From UBA1413 sp037447215 (lineage in GTDB: Bacteria > Bacteroidota > Bacteroidia > Bacteroidales > Prolixibacteraceae), in NCBI GenBank assembly GCA_037447215.1, contig JBBIHB010000001.1, forward strand, positions 62,001 through 126,000: a stretch of 64,000 bases of DNA, written 5' to 3'. Positions 28,015-36,756 of the stretch are shown here, one piece after another. Each line of letters begins with the position of its first letter. Positions within the stretch are counted from its first letter, which is position 1. The translations under genes and the position numbers were made by a program. Under the pieces are notes generated by a model, which saw nothing but the letters and a program-made list of their open reading frames with translations, did no database searches and was not told the DNA's origin.

Positions 28015-29037
28015 ATGACAGAGTTCAGAACACCTGTTGATGTGACTGATTTGCCCCGGAAAACAGGTTATGGCATAAAAAACTTGTTCATGGGTTCCTG
28101 CTTCACCGAAAATATCGGCGAAAAAATGGCTTCATTGTATTTTGAAGTGGATATGAACCCATTCGGGATTCTTTACAATCCGGTTTCTATTTCGCAGGCT
28201 GTTAAAAGAATTATTAATGGGAAACCCTTTGGGGATAAGGATCTGTTTCAATACAACGGGCTTTGGCATAGTTTTATGCACCATGGGTGTTTCTCAAACC
28301 CTTCAGCAACCGAAGTAGTCAAAAAAATCAACGGGAGGCTTGCCCATAGTTTCCCATACCTTGCTGAAGCCGGATTTCTTTTTGTAACCCTTGGCACTGC
28401 ATGGATTTACGAATTAAAATCAACTGGCGAAATTGTGGCCAATTGCCATAAAGTTCCGGCAGGGGAGTTCCGCAAGTTCAGGCTTACTGTCAGCGAAACA
28501 GTTGATGCACTGAAGGATATGCTCGGGCAATTATGGAAAAGAAATCCAGGTATTTATACGGTATTTACGGTAAGCCCAATCAGGCACACAAGCGATGGCG
28601 CCGTTGAAAATCAACTCAGCAAATCGACACTTTTGCTTGCAGTTGACGCTTTGATTAAAGGTTTTGGGCAGGATCGGTGTGCTTACTTTCCATCATACGA
28701 GTTGGTAATGGACGAACTGCGTGACTACCGTTTTTATGCTGCCGATATGGTTCACCTTTCCGATGTGGCCATAAAATTTATCTGGGAAAAGTTTTGTTTG
28801 GCCGCTATCGATCAGAAAAGTATTGAATTGGCCTGTAGGTTTGAATCGGTAAACAAATCATTACAGCACAGGCCTTTCAACAGATTTACACTTGAGCATT
28901 ACAGGTTTCTCGAACAGACATTGAAAAAAATTCTGGCATTATCCGTCGATTGTCCGTATATTGGCCTCAAAGGGGTATTAAAGGACATCCAAGATGAAAT
29001 GAATCAGATAAAAGTGGCAGTAACTTTGCCAGACTGA
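28015..29037 (+). CDS. GSCFA-domain protein
   Basis: A 340-residue protein with the name-giving motif near the start (NLFMGSCFTENIGEKM). Further family features are NPFGILYNPVSI, FVTLGTAWIYEL, CHKVPAGEF, TVSPIRHTSDG, and the Asp/His pair YAADMVHLSD near the end of the core. GSCFA proteins (PF08885) have a GDSL/SGNH-hydrolase-like arrangement (Ser in block I, Asp-x-x-His late), which suggests an esterase or acyltransferase, but no activity is established to my knowledge. No signal peptide is visible, so it should be cytoplasmic. It is tightly packed between glgB and the debranching enzyme (4 and 39 nt), which suggests a role in alpha-glucan metabolism; that is inference. Confidence 0.9.
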   Translation: MTEFRTPVDVTDLPRKTGYGIKNLFMGSCFTENIGEKMASLYFEVDMNPFGILYNPVSISQAVKRIINGKPFGDKDLFQYNGLWHSFMHHGCFSNPSATEVVKKINGRLAHSFPYLAEAGFLFVTLGTAWIYELKSTGEIVANCHKVPAGEFRKFRLTVSETVDALKDMLGQLWKRNPGIYTVFTVSPIRHTSDGAVENQLSKSTLLLAVDALIKGFGQDRCAYFPSYELVMDELRDYRFYAADMVHLSDVAIKFIWEKFCLAAIDQKSIELACRFESVNKSLQHRPFNRFTLEHYRFLEQTLKKILALSVDCPYIGLKGVLKDIQDEMNQIKVAVTLPD

Positions 29038-29076
29038 ATTTTGTTTTCCGTGAAAAATTATTGAAAGGGCATAGTT

Positions 29077-31026
29077 ATGGGTTATATTACATTTGACCAA
29101 CTCCAACTTAACCAACCCGGATTTACAACCACGAGGGAAATTTTACGGACCAACCGGGCCGGATCATACATGCTGAAAACCATTTCGGGCTGCAATACCA
29201 GCAAATACCATGGTTTATTAATTGTGCCCATCGAAAATTTCGGAGGGGAAAAACATCTTCTTTTATCACAACTCGATGAAATCATTATTCAAAGAAATAC
29301 GGTTTTCCCCCTTTACTCCCGTCGTTTCCTGAATGGAATATCAGATCCGGGTGGAATTTCTTACCTTAAGCATTTTAAATACGACAAAATTCCGCGGTTT
29401 ATTTACCGTACAGGCAATGTGGAGATAGTAAAGGAAAGGCTTCTGGTATCGCGCGAGCCCCGGATATTGATCAGATATACCTTAACAGAGGCCAATGCAC
29501 CGGTTATCATCAGGTTGCAGCCTTTTGCCGCTTTCCGTAACATTCATCACCTCAGCAAGGCAAACCCCTATGTACGTCAGGAAACCGAACTGATTGCCAA
29601 TGGTTTGAGACTTTGCTTATACGACGGTTATCCATATCTTAACTTGCAATTCAACAAAGAGGTTTCGTTTGTACCTATGCCTGATTGGTATTACAATTTT
29701 GAATATGAAAAGGAACTGAATAAGGGTGAACCTTGTCACGAAGACTTGTTTACTCCCGGTTATTTTGAAACTGAACTTAAAGTTGGGGAAAGCATTGTAT
29801 TTTCGGCATCAACTTTCGAAACGGACACTGCAACGCTGAAAACCAGGTTTGCAAATGAACTTAGAAGACGTCGTCCGCACGAAAATCATATTGACTCATT
29901 GACCAATGCAGCAAAGCAATTTATCTGGCACAAAGGCCATAGCGACGATATTGTAGCAGGTTATCCATATTACGGCAGTAAATCGATGCAAACTTTTGTT
30001 GCAATTCCGGGTTTAAGGCTCATACAAACCGACCGTCAACTAGGAATGTCGGTACTCGATACCTATATTCCTTTTCTAAATAACGGCCTATTTCCAGCCT
30101 CCATATCCGATAAGTTTCCGGTTTACAATTCGGCCGATGCTTCTCTTTGGTTTATATGGGCTGTCCAGAAGTTAAAGCAACAAGGCCGAAGCCTGAAAGA
30201 TCTTGGTATAAGGTACGGTAATGCAATTATCAGCATCCTGAATGCATACCGCGAGGGTACATCGGTGGTAAATATGCTCGAAAATGGTTTGCTGTTTTCG
30301 GCCGAAGAGTGCAGGGCATATACCTGGATGGATTCGTATCAGAATGGTTACCCGGCAGTTCCGCGCTATGGAATGCCAGTTGAATTGAACGCACTTTGGT
30401 ACAATGCCATCTGTTTTGCCATTGAAATGGCAAAGGCTGCCGGCCATTCAGATTTTTTAATAAAATGGAAGAACTTGCCCGAAATGATCGAAGATTCTTT
30501 CATGAAAGCATTTTGGAGCAACGAAAAAGGTTATTTAGCCGATGTTTACAACGGGATGTACACCGATTGGTCGGTCAGGCCCAATATGGTGATAGCTGCG
30601 GCTATGGATTACACCCCGCTGGCAAAGGCACAGCGCAAATTAATTATTGATCTGGCACGGCATCATTTGCTGACTCCGTTAGGGCTGCGTACCCTTTCTC
30701 CTGAAGATCCTGCCTATGCGGGCATGATAAATGGTCAGAGGAACCTTCATAATGTCTCAGTGCATAAAGGAGCAGCCCATCCCTGGCTACTGCAGTTTTA
30801 TGCTGAAGCTTATTTAGATGTATATAATAAAAGTGGTATAGCACATATTCATTCGATTATTGACGGTTTTCGTAACGAGATGAACGAAAATTGTCTTGGC
30901 ACCATTTCGGAATATTACAGTGGAGATCCTCCGCATAAGGGTGGAGGTGCGCTTTCGCAAGCATGGAGTGTTGCGGCTATTCTATATATCATGAATTTGT
31001 TGGAAACAGTGGAGAAAATAACCTGA
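29077..31026 (+). CDS. Glycogen debranching enzyme (GDE, GH133-type) with altered WGRD motif
   Basis: A 649-residue protein with the GDE N-terminal domain (REILRTNRAGSYMLKTI, NTSKYHGLLIVP) and an (alpha/alpha)6 amylo-1,6-glucosidase domain from about 275. Recognisable blocks are DIVAGYPYYG, AYTWMDSYQNGYPAVPRYG, PVELNALWYNA, DWSVRPNMVIAAAMDY, LLTPLGLRTLSPEDPAY, HKGAAHPWLLQFYAEAY and ISEYYSGDPPHKGGGALSQAWSVA. It would remove alpha-1,6 branches of glycogen. The segment that normally reads W-G-R-D-T-F is S-K-S-M-Q-T-F here (residues 301-307), so a conserved Asp is missing, while the late Glu (ISE) is kept. Activity may be changed. It is third in the operon; GT4 follows 22 nt downstream. Confidence 0.88.
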   Translation: MGYITFDQLQLNQPGFTTTREILRTNRAGSYMLKTISGCNTSKYHGLLIVPIENFGGEKHLLLSQLDEIIIQRNTVFPLYSRRFLNGISDPGGISYLKHFKYDKIPRFIYRTGNVEIVKERLLVSREPRILIRYTLTEANAPVIIRLQPFAAFRNIHHLSKANPYVRQETELIANGLRLCLYDGYPYLNLQFNKEVSFVPMPDWYYNFEYEKELNKGEPCHEDLFTPGYFETELKVGESIVFSASTFETDTATLKTRFANELRRRRPHENHIDSLTNAAKQFIWHKGHSDDIVAGYPYYGSKSMQTFVAIPGLRLIQTDRQLGMSVLDTYIPFLNNGLFPASISDKFPVYNSADASLWFIWAVQKLKQQGRSLKDLGIRYGNAIISILNAYREGTSVVNMLENGLLFSAEECRAYTWMDSYQNGYPAVPRYGMPVELNALWYNAICFAIEMAKAAGHSDFLIKWKNLPEMIEDSFMKAFWSNEKGYLADVYNGMYTDWSVRPNMVIAAAMDYTPLAKAQRKLIIDLARHHLLTPLGLRTLSPEDPAYAGMINGQRNLHNVSVHKGAAHPWLLQFYAEAYLDVYNKSGIAHIHSIIDGFRNEMNENCLGTISEYYSGDPPHKGGGALSQAWSVAAILYIMNLLETVEKIT

Positions 31027-31048
31027 ATTATTTTTGGAGATTTCAGAA

Positions 31049-32410
31049 ATGAGTAAGCAAATGCGTGTTTTAATGTTCGGGTGGGAGTTTCCGCCACATA
31101 TTTCGGGAGGATTAGGCACGGCTTGCTTTGGACTTACGAAAGGCCTCTCCGAAGTCGGGCAGACTGATGTAATATTTGTTGTTCCAAACTCACAGGGCAA
31201 TGAGCATCAGCCCGAAGTTGAACTGATAGGGGCAAACCAGGTCCCGGTTGCATTGCATCAAACACCAAACAATGAAAACTCTTATCCGGTTCAGATGATC
31301 GGAGTCAGGTCGGGGATCATTCCGTACATTTCAAATGAACAATTCTGGAAACTTAAGCAGGCAGAATACGATGCCAATAGCCACATTGTGGAAGTTACAG
31401 AACAGGGTACCATCCGTTTTACAGGCGACTATGGAGCTTCGTTGTTTAAGGAAATCAGAAACTATGCCCTGGTAGCTGAAGAAATTGCCTCAAAAAATGA
31501 TTTCGATGTTATACATGCCCACGACTGGCTTGCCTTTCCGGCTGGAATTGCAGCAAAAAAGGTTTCGGGCAAACCATTGGTAGTCCATGTTCATTCAACC
31601 GATTTCGACCGTTCTGGTGGCAATGTCAGCAGTATGGTCTATTCGATCGAAAGAGAAGGTATGGAGTTTGCCGATAAGGTAATAACCGTCAGTAACCTGA
31701 CCCGCAAAACAGTAATCGAAAAATATGGCATTGAACCTGAAAAGGTGGTTACTGTTTATAACGCTGTGGGGCCTGTTCCCGAACGGACAAAACCTGTCAT
31801 CAGAAAAATTCCCGGGATAAAAACCGTTACTTTTATGGGAAGGATTACTGTTCAGAAAGGGCCTGAATATTTTGTGGAAGCAGCTTCACTGATTTTAAAA
31901 AGAATGAATGGTGTCAGGTTTGTTATGGCGGGAGGGGGCGATATGGAAAACAAGATTATTGAGTATGCTGCGCGTCTTGGTATTACTGACAGGTTTCATT
32001 TTACCGGGTTTCTGAAAAACGAAGAAGTATATCAGTTGCTCGATATCAGTGATGTTTTTATTATGCCATCGGTTTCCGAACCATTTGGCATTGCTCCCCT
32101 TGAAGCCATGCTGGCAGGAGTACCTGTTGTTGTTTCCCGCCAGTCGGGGGTGAGCGAAATAGTTAGTTATGTTTTTAAGATCGATTTCTGGGATACTTTG
32201 GCTATGGCCGATGCCATTTATGGTCTTTTAATGTATCCTGCACTTTCCGGAATGTTTTCGAAACACGGGGCAGTTGAAGCCGGTAACCTCAAATGGAAAT
32301 TTACAGCAGGCATAATTTCAGGTATATACAGTGACCTGATAATAAAGCCCGGGATGGAAGAAAAACCGGAGATCGATCAATCCGGAATAAGTAAATCGTC
32401 CGAAGTATAA
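31049..32410 (+). CDS. GT4 glycosyltransferase, glycogen (alpha-glucan) synthase-like
   Basis: A 453-residue GT-B enzyme. The N-terminal domain starts MRVLMFGWEFPPHISGGLGT with the sugar-acceptor glycine loop, then DVIHAHDWLAFPAG and VVHVHSTDFDRSG. The C-terminal nucleotide-sugar domain has VTFMGRITVQKGPEYFVEA, VMAGGGDME and the E-x7-E motif in SEPFGIAPLEAMLAG. The ATG at 31049 fits the GWEFPPHISGG opening and has GGAG about 10 nt upstream; a TTG at 31034 is less likely. In Bacteroidota this GT4 accompanies GDE and a GH57 protein and is taken to extend alpha-1,4-glucan from ADP- or UDP-glucose; the donor cannot be read from sequence. No glgA (GT5) or glgC is in the window. Confidence 0.9.
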   Translation: MSKQMRVLMFGWEFPPHISGGLGTACFGLTKGLSEVGQTDVIFVVPNSQGNEHQPEVELIGANQVPVALHQTPNNENSYPVQMIGVRSGIIPYISNEQFWKLKQAEYDANSHIVEVTEQGTIRFTGDYGASLFKEIRNYALVAEEIASKNDFDVIHAHDWLAFPAGIAAKKVSGKPLVVHVHSTDFDRSGGNVSSMVYSIEREGMEFADKVITVSNLTRKTVIEKYGIEPEKVVTVYNAVGPVPERTKPVIRKIPGIKTVTFMGRITVQKGPEYFVEAASLILKRMNGVRFVMAGGGDMENKIIEYAARLGITDRFHFTGFLKNEEVYQLLDISDVFIMPSVSEPFGIAPLEAMLAGVPVVVSRQSGVSEIVSYVFKIDFWDTLAMADAIYGLLMYPALSGMFSKHGAVEAGNLKWKFTAGIISGIYSDLIIKPGMEEKPEIDQSGISKSSEV

Positions 32411-32438
32411 AATCCATTAACAGTTTTGTGTAAATTAT

Positions 32439-33629
32439 ATGAAAAAATCGTTCAATCTGGTCTTTCAGGTACATCAGCCTTATTCGTTGCGTAAATACCG
32501 TTTTTTCGATATTGGCAATGACCATTATTATTACGATGATTATTCAAATGAATCGATTACGAACTGGTTGGCCCGTAAATGTTACCTGCCGGCTAATTCC
32601 ATGCTTTTACGCAAACTTGTACAGCACAATGGAAAGCTGAAGGTGTCGTTTTACATTTCGGGCATAACTCTCCACCTTTTCAGGCAATATGCCCCATCGG
32701 TTATCGATTCGTTCAGGCGGCTTGCCGAAACCGGGCACGTTGAGTTTCTTTGCGGAACCTGGTCCCATTCCCTGGCGTCGTTGAAGAGCAAAGATGCATT
32801 TCTGAACCAGGCAACCATACACAAAAACCTGATCATGGAGCTGTTTGGCCAGGAACCGGTCACTTTCTGCAATTCAGAAATGATTTATTCCGACGAGATT
32901 GGCGAATGGCTTTTTCATGCCGGATTTAAAGCAACTTTTGCAGATGGGGGAAAACCCATATTGGGTTGGCGGACACCAAATGTTCTTTACAGCAATTCCA
33001 TATTCCCCGAATTTAAACTGATCCTACGCAATAAACCCTTAAGCGATGAATTAAGCTATCGGTTTACAGATGCAGATTGGCATAGTTATCGAACATTGCC
33101 ATCGGGGTTTGTCGAAAAGCTTGGAATAACCGAACCGGGCGAACAAGCCATTAACCTGTATCTCGATTACGCTTTGTTAGGGGCAATTTATCCTGTAAAT
33201 TCTGGGATATTCAACTTTTTTGAAACCATGTTCAATGAAGTGGTCGGGTCTGATAACACTCAATTTACCACACCCGCCGAATTGGCAAAAATTTATCCAC
33301 CCGCTTCGGTGGTAAGTGTTCCATTTCCGGTTTCATGGGCGGGCGACGATAGCGATATTACGGCCTGGAATGGAAATGAGTTGCAGCATGAAGCTTTGAA
33401 TCAGCTTTTTAATTTGACAAAAAAAGTTGTGGAATGCCATGATCAGAAAATTATTGAGGACTGGAACAAACTTCAGGTCAGTGATCATTTTTACTATATG
33501 TCAACCCTGTTTTATACCAAAGAATTGCCACAAAGGCCCAATCCTTACCAAACCCCTCACGAAGCATTCGTCAACTATATGAATATCCTATCTGATCTGA
33601 AGCTCCGTGTTGAACGCACTGTATATTAG
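32439..33629 (+). CDS. GH57 alpha-amylase/4-alpha-glucanotransferase-like protein
   Basis: A 396-residue GH57 protein. The five family regions can be traced: VFQVHQPYSLRKY (region 1, HQP), EFLCGTWSHSLASL (region 2), CNSEMIYSDEIGEWL with the likely nucleophile Glu (region 3), and ADADW-like DADWHSYRT followed by LYLDYALLG (region 4 area). A late helical part ends near VERTVY. The length is normal for the short GH57 form found in Bacteroidota glycogen clusters. It probably trims or transfers alpha-1,4-glucan chains in the cytoplasm. It starts 28 nt after GT4 and is last in the operon; a 274-nt gap with a new promoter separates it from the phosphorylase. Confidence 0.9.
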   Translation: MKKSFNLVFQVHQPYSLRKYRFFDIGNDHYYYDDYSNESITNWLARKCYLPANSMLLRKLVQHNGKLKVSFYISGITLHLFRQYAPSVIDSFRRLAETGHVEFLCGTWSHSLASLKSKDAFLNQATIHKNLIMELFGQEPVTFCNSEMIYSDEIGEWLFHAGFKATFADGGKPILGWRTPNVLYSNSIFPEFKLILRNKPLSDELSYRFTDADWHSYRTLPSGFVEKLGITEPGEQAINLYLDYALLGAIYPVNSGIFNFFETMFNEVVGSDNTQFTTPAELAKIYPPASVVSVPFPVSWAGDDSDITAWNGNELQHEALNQLFNLTKKVVECHDQKIIEDWNKLQVSDHFYYMSTLFYTKELPQRPNPYQTPHEAFVNYMNILSDLKLRVERTVY

Positions 33630-33817
33630 AAAACCACATGGTACAATCAATCTACAAATCTAATGAAATGAATAGTGTGATAAGAATTTTATAATATGGA
33701 CTCCGAATGAAATGGATGCAAAAAAATAACCCACGCAGAAGGTCAACAAATAAAAAGGATTCATGAATTTCTCCCCTCAGGATAGTTGTCAAAAGTACAA
33801 TTAACTTCTATCCGTAA

Positions 33818-33847
33818 TTTGAAATTTATATTTGAACACTATTTTTG
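33818..33847 (+). promoter_or_regulatory. Bacteroidota promoter (TTTG-N18-TATTTTTG) for alpha-glucan phosphorylase
   Basis: TTTG at 33818-33821 and TATTTTTG at 33840-33847 are separated by 18 nt, a strong match to the -33/-7 pattern. The leader to the ATG at 33904 is 56 nt. The rest of the gap (33630-33817) shows only a weak inverted repeat GGATAG/CTATCC at about 33780-33812. Confidence 0.65.
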
Positions 33848-33903
33848 TGCCTCCTGTTATGTGATTTTGCAGGTCATTTGGATTGTATTAAAAATTGAAA
33901 AAA

Positions 33904-36483
33904 ATGAATAGTAACGAAAGTGTAAGATATATAAAACCACCACGTGTTGAAGTGCCTCATTGGAGAAAATTTGTTGTGGAAAGTGATCTGCCCGAAAAGC
34001 TGAACCCGCTCCGCGAATTATCAAAAAATCTCTGGTGGGTATGGAATCAGCAGGCAAGGGAATTGTTTCAGTATATCAATCCCGATATTTGGGAGCAATG
34101 CGAACACAATCCGGTATTGATGCTTGATAAAGTCAGTTTTCAGCGGTTGAAAGAACTGGAAAAGGATAAAAAGTTTCTTGCCGAAATGCATAAAGTATAT
34201 GACGATTTCGGTAAATACCTGAAAGATCGGGAAAATATGGTAGGCCCTCAGGTGGCTTATTTTAGTATGGAATATGGATTGCACGACAGCCTGAAGATTT
34301 TTTCGGGAGGTTTGGGGGTCCTTGCCGGTGATTACCTCAAAGAAGCAAGCGATTCAAAAGTGAACCTGGTTGGTATCGGGTTGCTGTACCGGTATGGTTA
34401 TTTCAAGCAAACCATCAATATGTACGGTGAGCAGATCAATAACTATGTTGCCGAACATTTTTCAAAAATTCCGGTACAACCATCTTACGACGAGAATGGA
34501 AACTGGATTGAAATTGAAGTTGATTTACCAGGCAGGGTAGTAAAAGCGCGTGTATGGGAAGTACATGTGGGGGCAGTAAAACTCTACCTGATGGAAACCG
34601 ATCACGATGTAAACCAGGAGCAGGACCGCTCCATAACCCACAATCTGTATGGCGGGGATAACGAAAACCGTTTGAAACAGGAAATGCTCCTTGGGATCGG
34701 CGGTATCAGGGCATTGAAAAAACTTGGATATAATTGTGACATTTACCACTGCAATGAAGGCCATGCAGCTCTCATTGGCATTGAGCGTATGGCCAACCTG
34801 ATTTCAGACAGGGTGCTCACTTATGCCGAAGCCCGTGAGGTTGTCAGGGCAACTACCCTTTTTACAACACACACCCCTGTTCCTGCCGGTCACGATTCGT
34901 TCCACGTCGGCCTTTTCGGGACCTATATGTCCCATTATACCGAAAAACTTGGATTGTCGTGGGAAGAGTTTATCAACCTTGGAAAAGCAAACCCCGAGGA
35001 AGACCATTTCAATATGAGTTACCTGGCCAGTCGTATGTCGCAGGGAATCAACGGGGTTAGCAAACTGCACGGGAAGGTTAGTAAAGGTGTGTTAAAAGGG
35101 CTGTTCCCTGGGTATCTTGAGGAAGAAATTGAGGTGGGTTATGTGACCAATGGTGTTCATTATTCCACATGGGCTGCTAAAGAGTGGAAAGAATTACACA
35201 GGGAATATTTCGGTGATGATTTCACTGAAAACCTGATGGATCATAATAGATGGCAAAAAATTTATAACGTAGCGGATGCAAAAATCTGGAAAATAAGGCA
35301 GGAACTCCGGAAAAAGTCGATCGATTACATAAAGCAACGCTTTTCCGATGTATGGATAAAACGAAACGAAAACCCGAAGCTGGTAACCGAAATTATGTCG
35401 AAACTCGATCCCTGCGCCCTCACTGTAGGGTTTGCCAGGCGTTTTGCAACCTATAAAAGGGCGCATCTTCTTTTCAGGGACTTCGACAGATTATCGAAAC
35501 TCGTTAACAATCCGGAAAAGCCGGTTCAGTTTATTTTTGCAGGTAAGGCTCACCCGGCAGATAAAATGGGACAGGATCTGATCCGCTATATCGTCGAAAT
35601 TTCGAAAAGGCCTGAATTCAGGGGAAAAATTCTATTTGTTCAAAATTATGATATGAACCTTGCAAAAATGTTGCTGCAAGGAGTCGATGTATGGTTAAAT
35701 ACCCCGACCCGGCCGCTCGAAGCATCAGGAACCAGTGGTGAGAAAGGTGTAATGAATGGTACACTTCATTTTTCGGTTCTCGACGGATGGTGGGTTGAAG
35801 GATACCAGAAAGATGCCGGATGGGCACTTCCCATGGAGCGCACTTTCGAAGTCCAGGATTTCCAGGACGAACTTGATGCAGCTACCATCTATGATATTTT
35901 TGAAAAAGAGATAGTTGAAGATTTCTATAACCGCGATAAAAACGGAATACCCCAAAAGTGGGTCGGGTATATTAAAAACACGATTGCCCGGGTTGCACCC
36001 AATTTTACTACTACACGCATGATTCGTGATTATCAGGAGCGTTTTTATCTGACACAATTTGAGCGTTCGAAACGTTTGCTGAAGGATGATTTCAAACTTG
36101 CAAAGGAACTGGCTTCGTGGAAATATTGGATCAGTACAATTTGGGACAATCTCGAAGTGAAGGATATTAATATTTCCGATGGCATTACACATCCCATGAA
36201 AATAGGAGTGGAATACCCTGCAAAGGTCACAGTTGACCTGAAAGGTCTGTCGTGCAGGGAAGTTGGTCTCGAACTGGTGGTCACACTGAATGGGAACAAA
36301 GATGTGCCAAAACTCATAAACAAACATGAATTCGAAGTTGAAAGCTGTAAGGATGGTATGGCAACTTACCGGCTGAATGTGCAGCTTGAGCAATCAGGAA
36401 CTTACAGCTATGGATTACGGCTTTATCCGAAAAATGAAAATCTGCCCCACCGGCAGGATTTCAAATATGTGAAATGGATATAA
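33904..36483 (+). CDS. glgP: Alpha-glucan (glycogen/starch) phosphorylase, GT35
   Basis: An 859-residue phosphorylase that releases glucose-1-phosphate from alpha-1,4-glucan chains with pyridoxal phosphate. The N-terminal LSKNLWWVWNQQARELF and VAYFSMEYGLHDSLKIFSGG are hallmarks of the alpha-glucan phosphorylase group with a shorter, non-allosteric N-terminus. The active-site region has HCNEGHAAL, TTHTPVPAGHD, FARRFATYKRA, and EASGTSGEKGVMNG with the likely PLP-binding Lys, followed by SVLDGWWVEGY. A C-terminal beta-rich part (about 740-859) may help substrate binding. The ATG at 33904 is preferred to a TTG at 33895. It has its own strong promoter and is followed by a terminator hairpin at 36540, so it can be expressed apart from the upstream operon. 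Confidence 0.94.
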   Translation: MNSNESVRYIKPPRVEVPHWRKFVVESDLPEKLNPLRELSKNLWWVWNQQARELFQYINPDIWEQCEHNPVLMLDKVSFQRLKELEKDKKFLAEMHKVYDDFGKYLKDRENMVGPQVAYFSMEYGLHDSLKIFSGGLGVLAGDYLKEASDSKVNLVGIGLLYRYGYFKQTINMYGEQINNYVAEHFSKIPVQPSYDENGNWIEIEVDLPGRVVKARVWEVHVGAVKLYLMETDHDVNQEQDRSITHNLYGGDNENRLKQEMLLGIGGIRALKKLGYNCDIYHCNEGHAALIGIERMANLISDRVLTYAEAREVVRATTLFTTHTPVPAGHDSFHVGLFGTYMSHYTEKLGLSWEEFINLGKANPEEDHFNMSYLASRMSQGINGVSKLHGKVSKGVLKGLFPGYLEEEIEVGYVTNGVHYSTWAAKEWKELHREYFGDDFTENLMDHNRWQKIYNVADAKIWKIRQELRKKSIDYIKQRFSDVWIKRNENPKLVTEIMSKLDPCALTVGFARRFATYKRAHLLFRDFDRLSKLVNNPEKPVQFIFAGKAHPADKMGQDLIRYIVEISKRPEFRGKILFVQNYDMNLAKMLLQGVDVWLNTPTRPLEASGTSGEKGVMNGTLHFSVLDGWWVEGYQKDAGWALPMERTFEVQDFQDELDAATIYDIFEKEIVEDFYNRDKNGIPQKWVGYIKNTIARVAPNFTTTRMIRDYQERFYLTQFERSKRLLKDDFKLAKELASWKYWISTIWDNLEVKDINISDGITHPMKIGVEYPAKVTVDLKGLSCREVGLELVVTLNGNKDVPKLINKHEFEVESCKDGMATYRLNVQLEQSGTYSYGLRLYPKNENLPHRQDFKYVKWI

Positions 36484-36539
36484 TCTATTCTCTGCTTTTT
36501 CTGAAAAGTTTTTGAAAGATAATTGTAAAAATTGATATT

Positions 36540-36573
36540 CACCCTGGCTGGAAATGGGCAGGGTGTTTTATTA
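36540..36573 (+). terminator. Intrinsic terminator after glgP
   Basis: CACCCTG (36540-36546) pairs with CAGGGTG (36559-36565) across a 12-nt loop, followed by TTTTATTAT. Confidence 0.7.
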
Positions 36574-36722
36574 TCATTTGTTTATAACAGAAGACTAGGC
36601 AATTAATAATAATACCTGAGTAATTGCTCTATCTTTTCCCATTTCAAAGGAATTCCCACTGCAAAAAAGTACGATTCCTGCACCTGGTTTATAATGTGGT
36701 AGTTTTTACCTGAAAATTTTCA

Positions 36723-36730
36723 TACATTTA
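36723..36730 (+). promoter_or_regulatory. Possible -7 box (TACATTTA) for the MG2/plug protein
   Basis: TACATTTA differs from TAnnTTTG at the last position and lies 26 nt before the ATG at 36757. The remainder of the gap after the glgP terminator holds nothing recognisable. Confidence 0.35.
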
Positions 36731-36756
36731 GCCACTGTTGTTTCAAGTCAGAGCTT

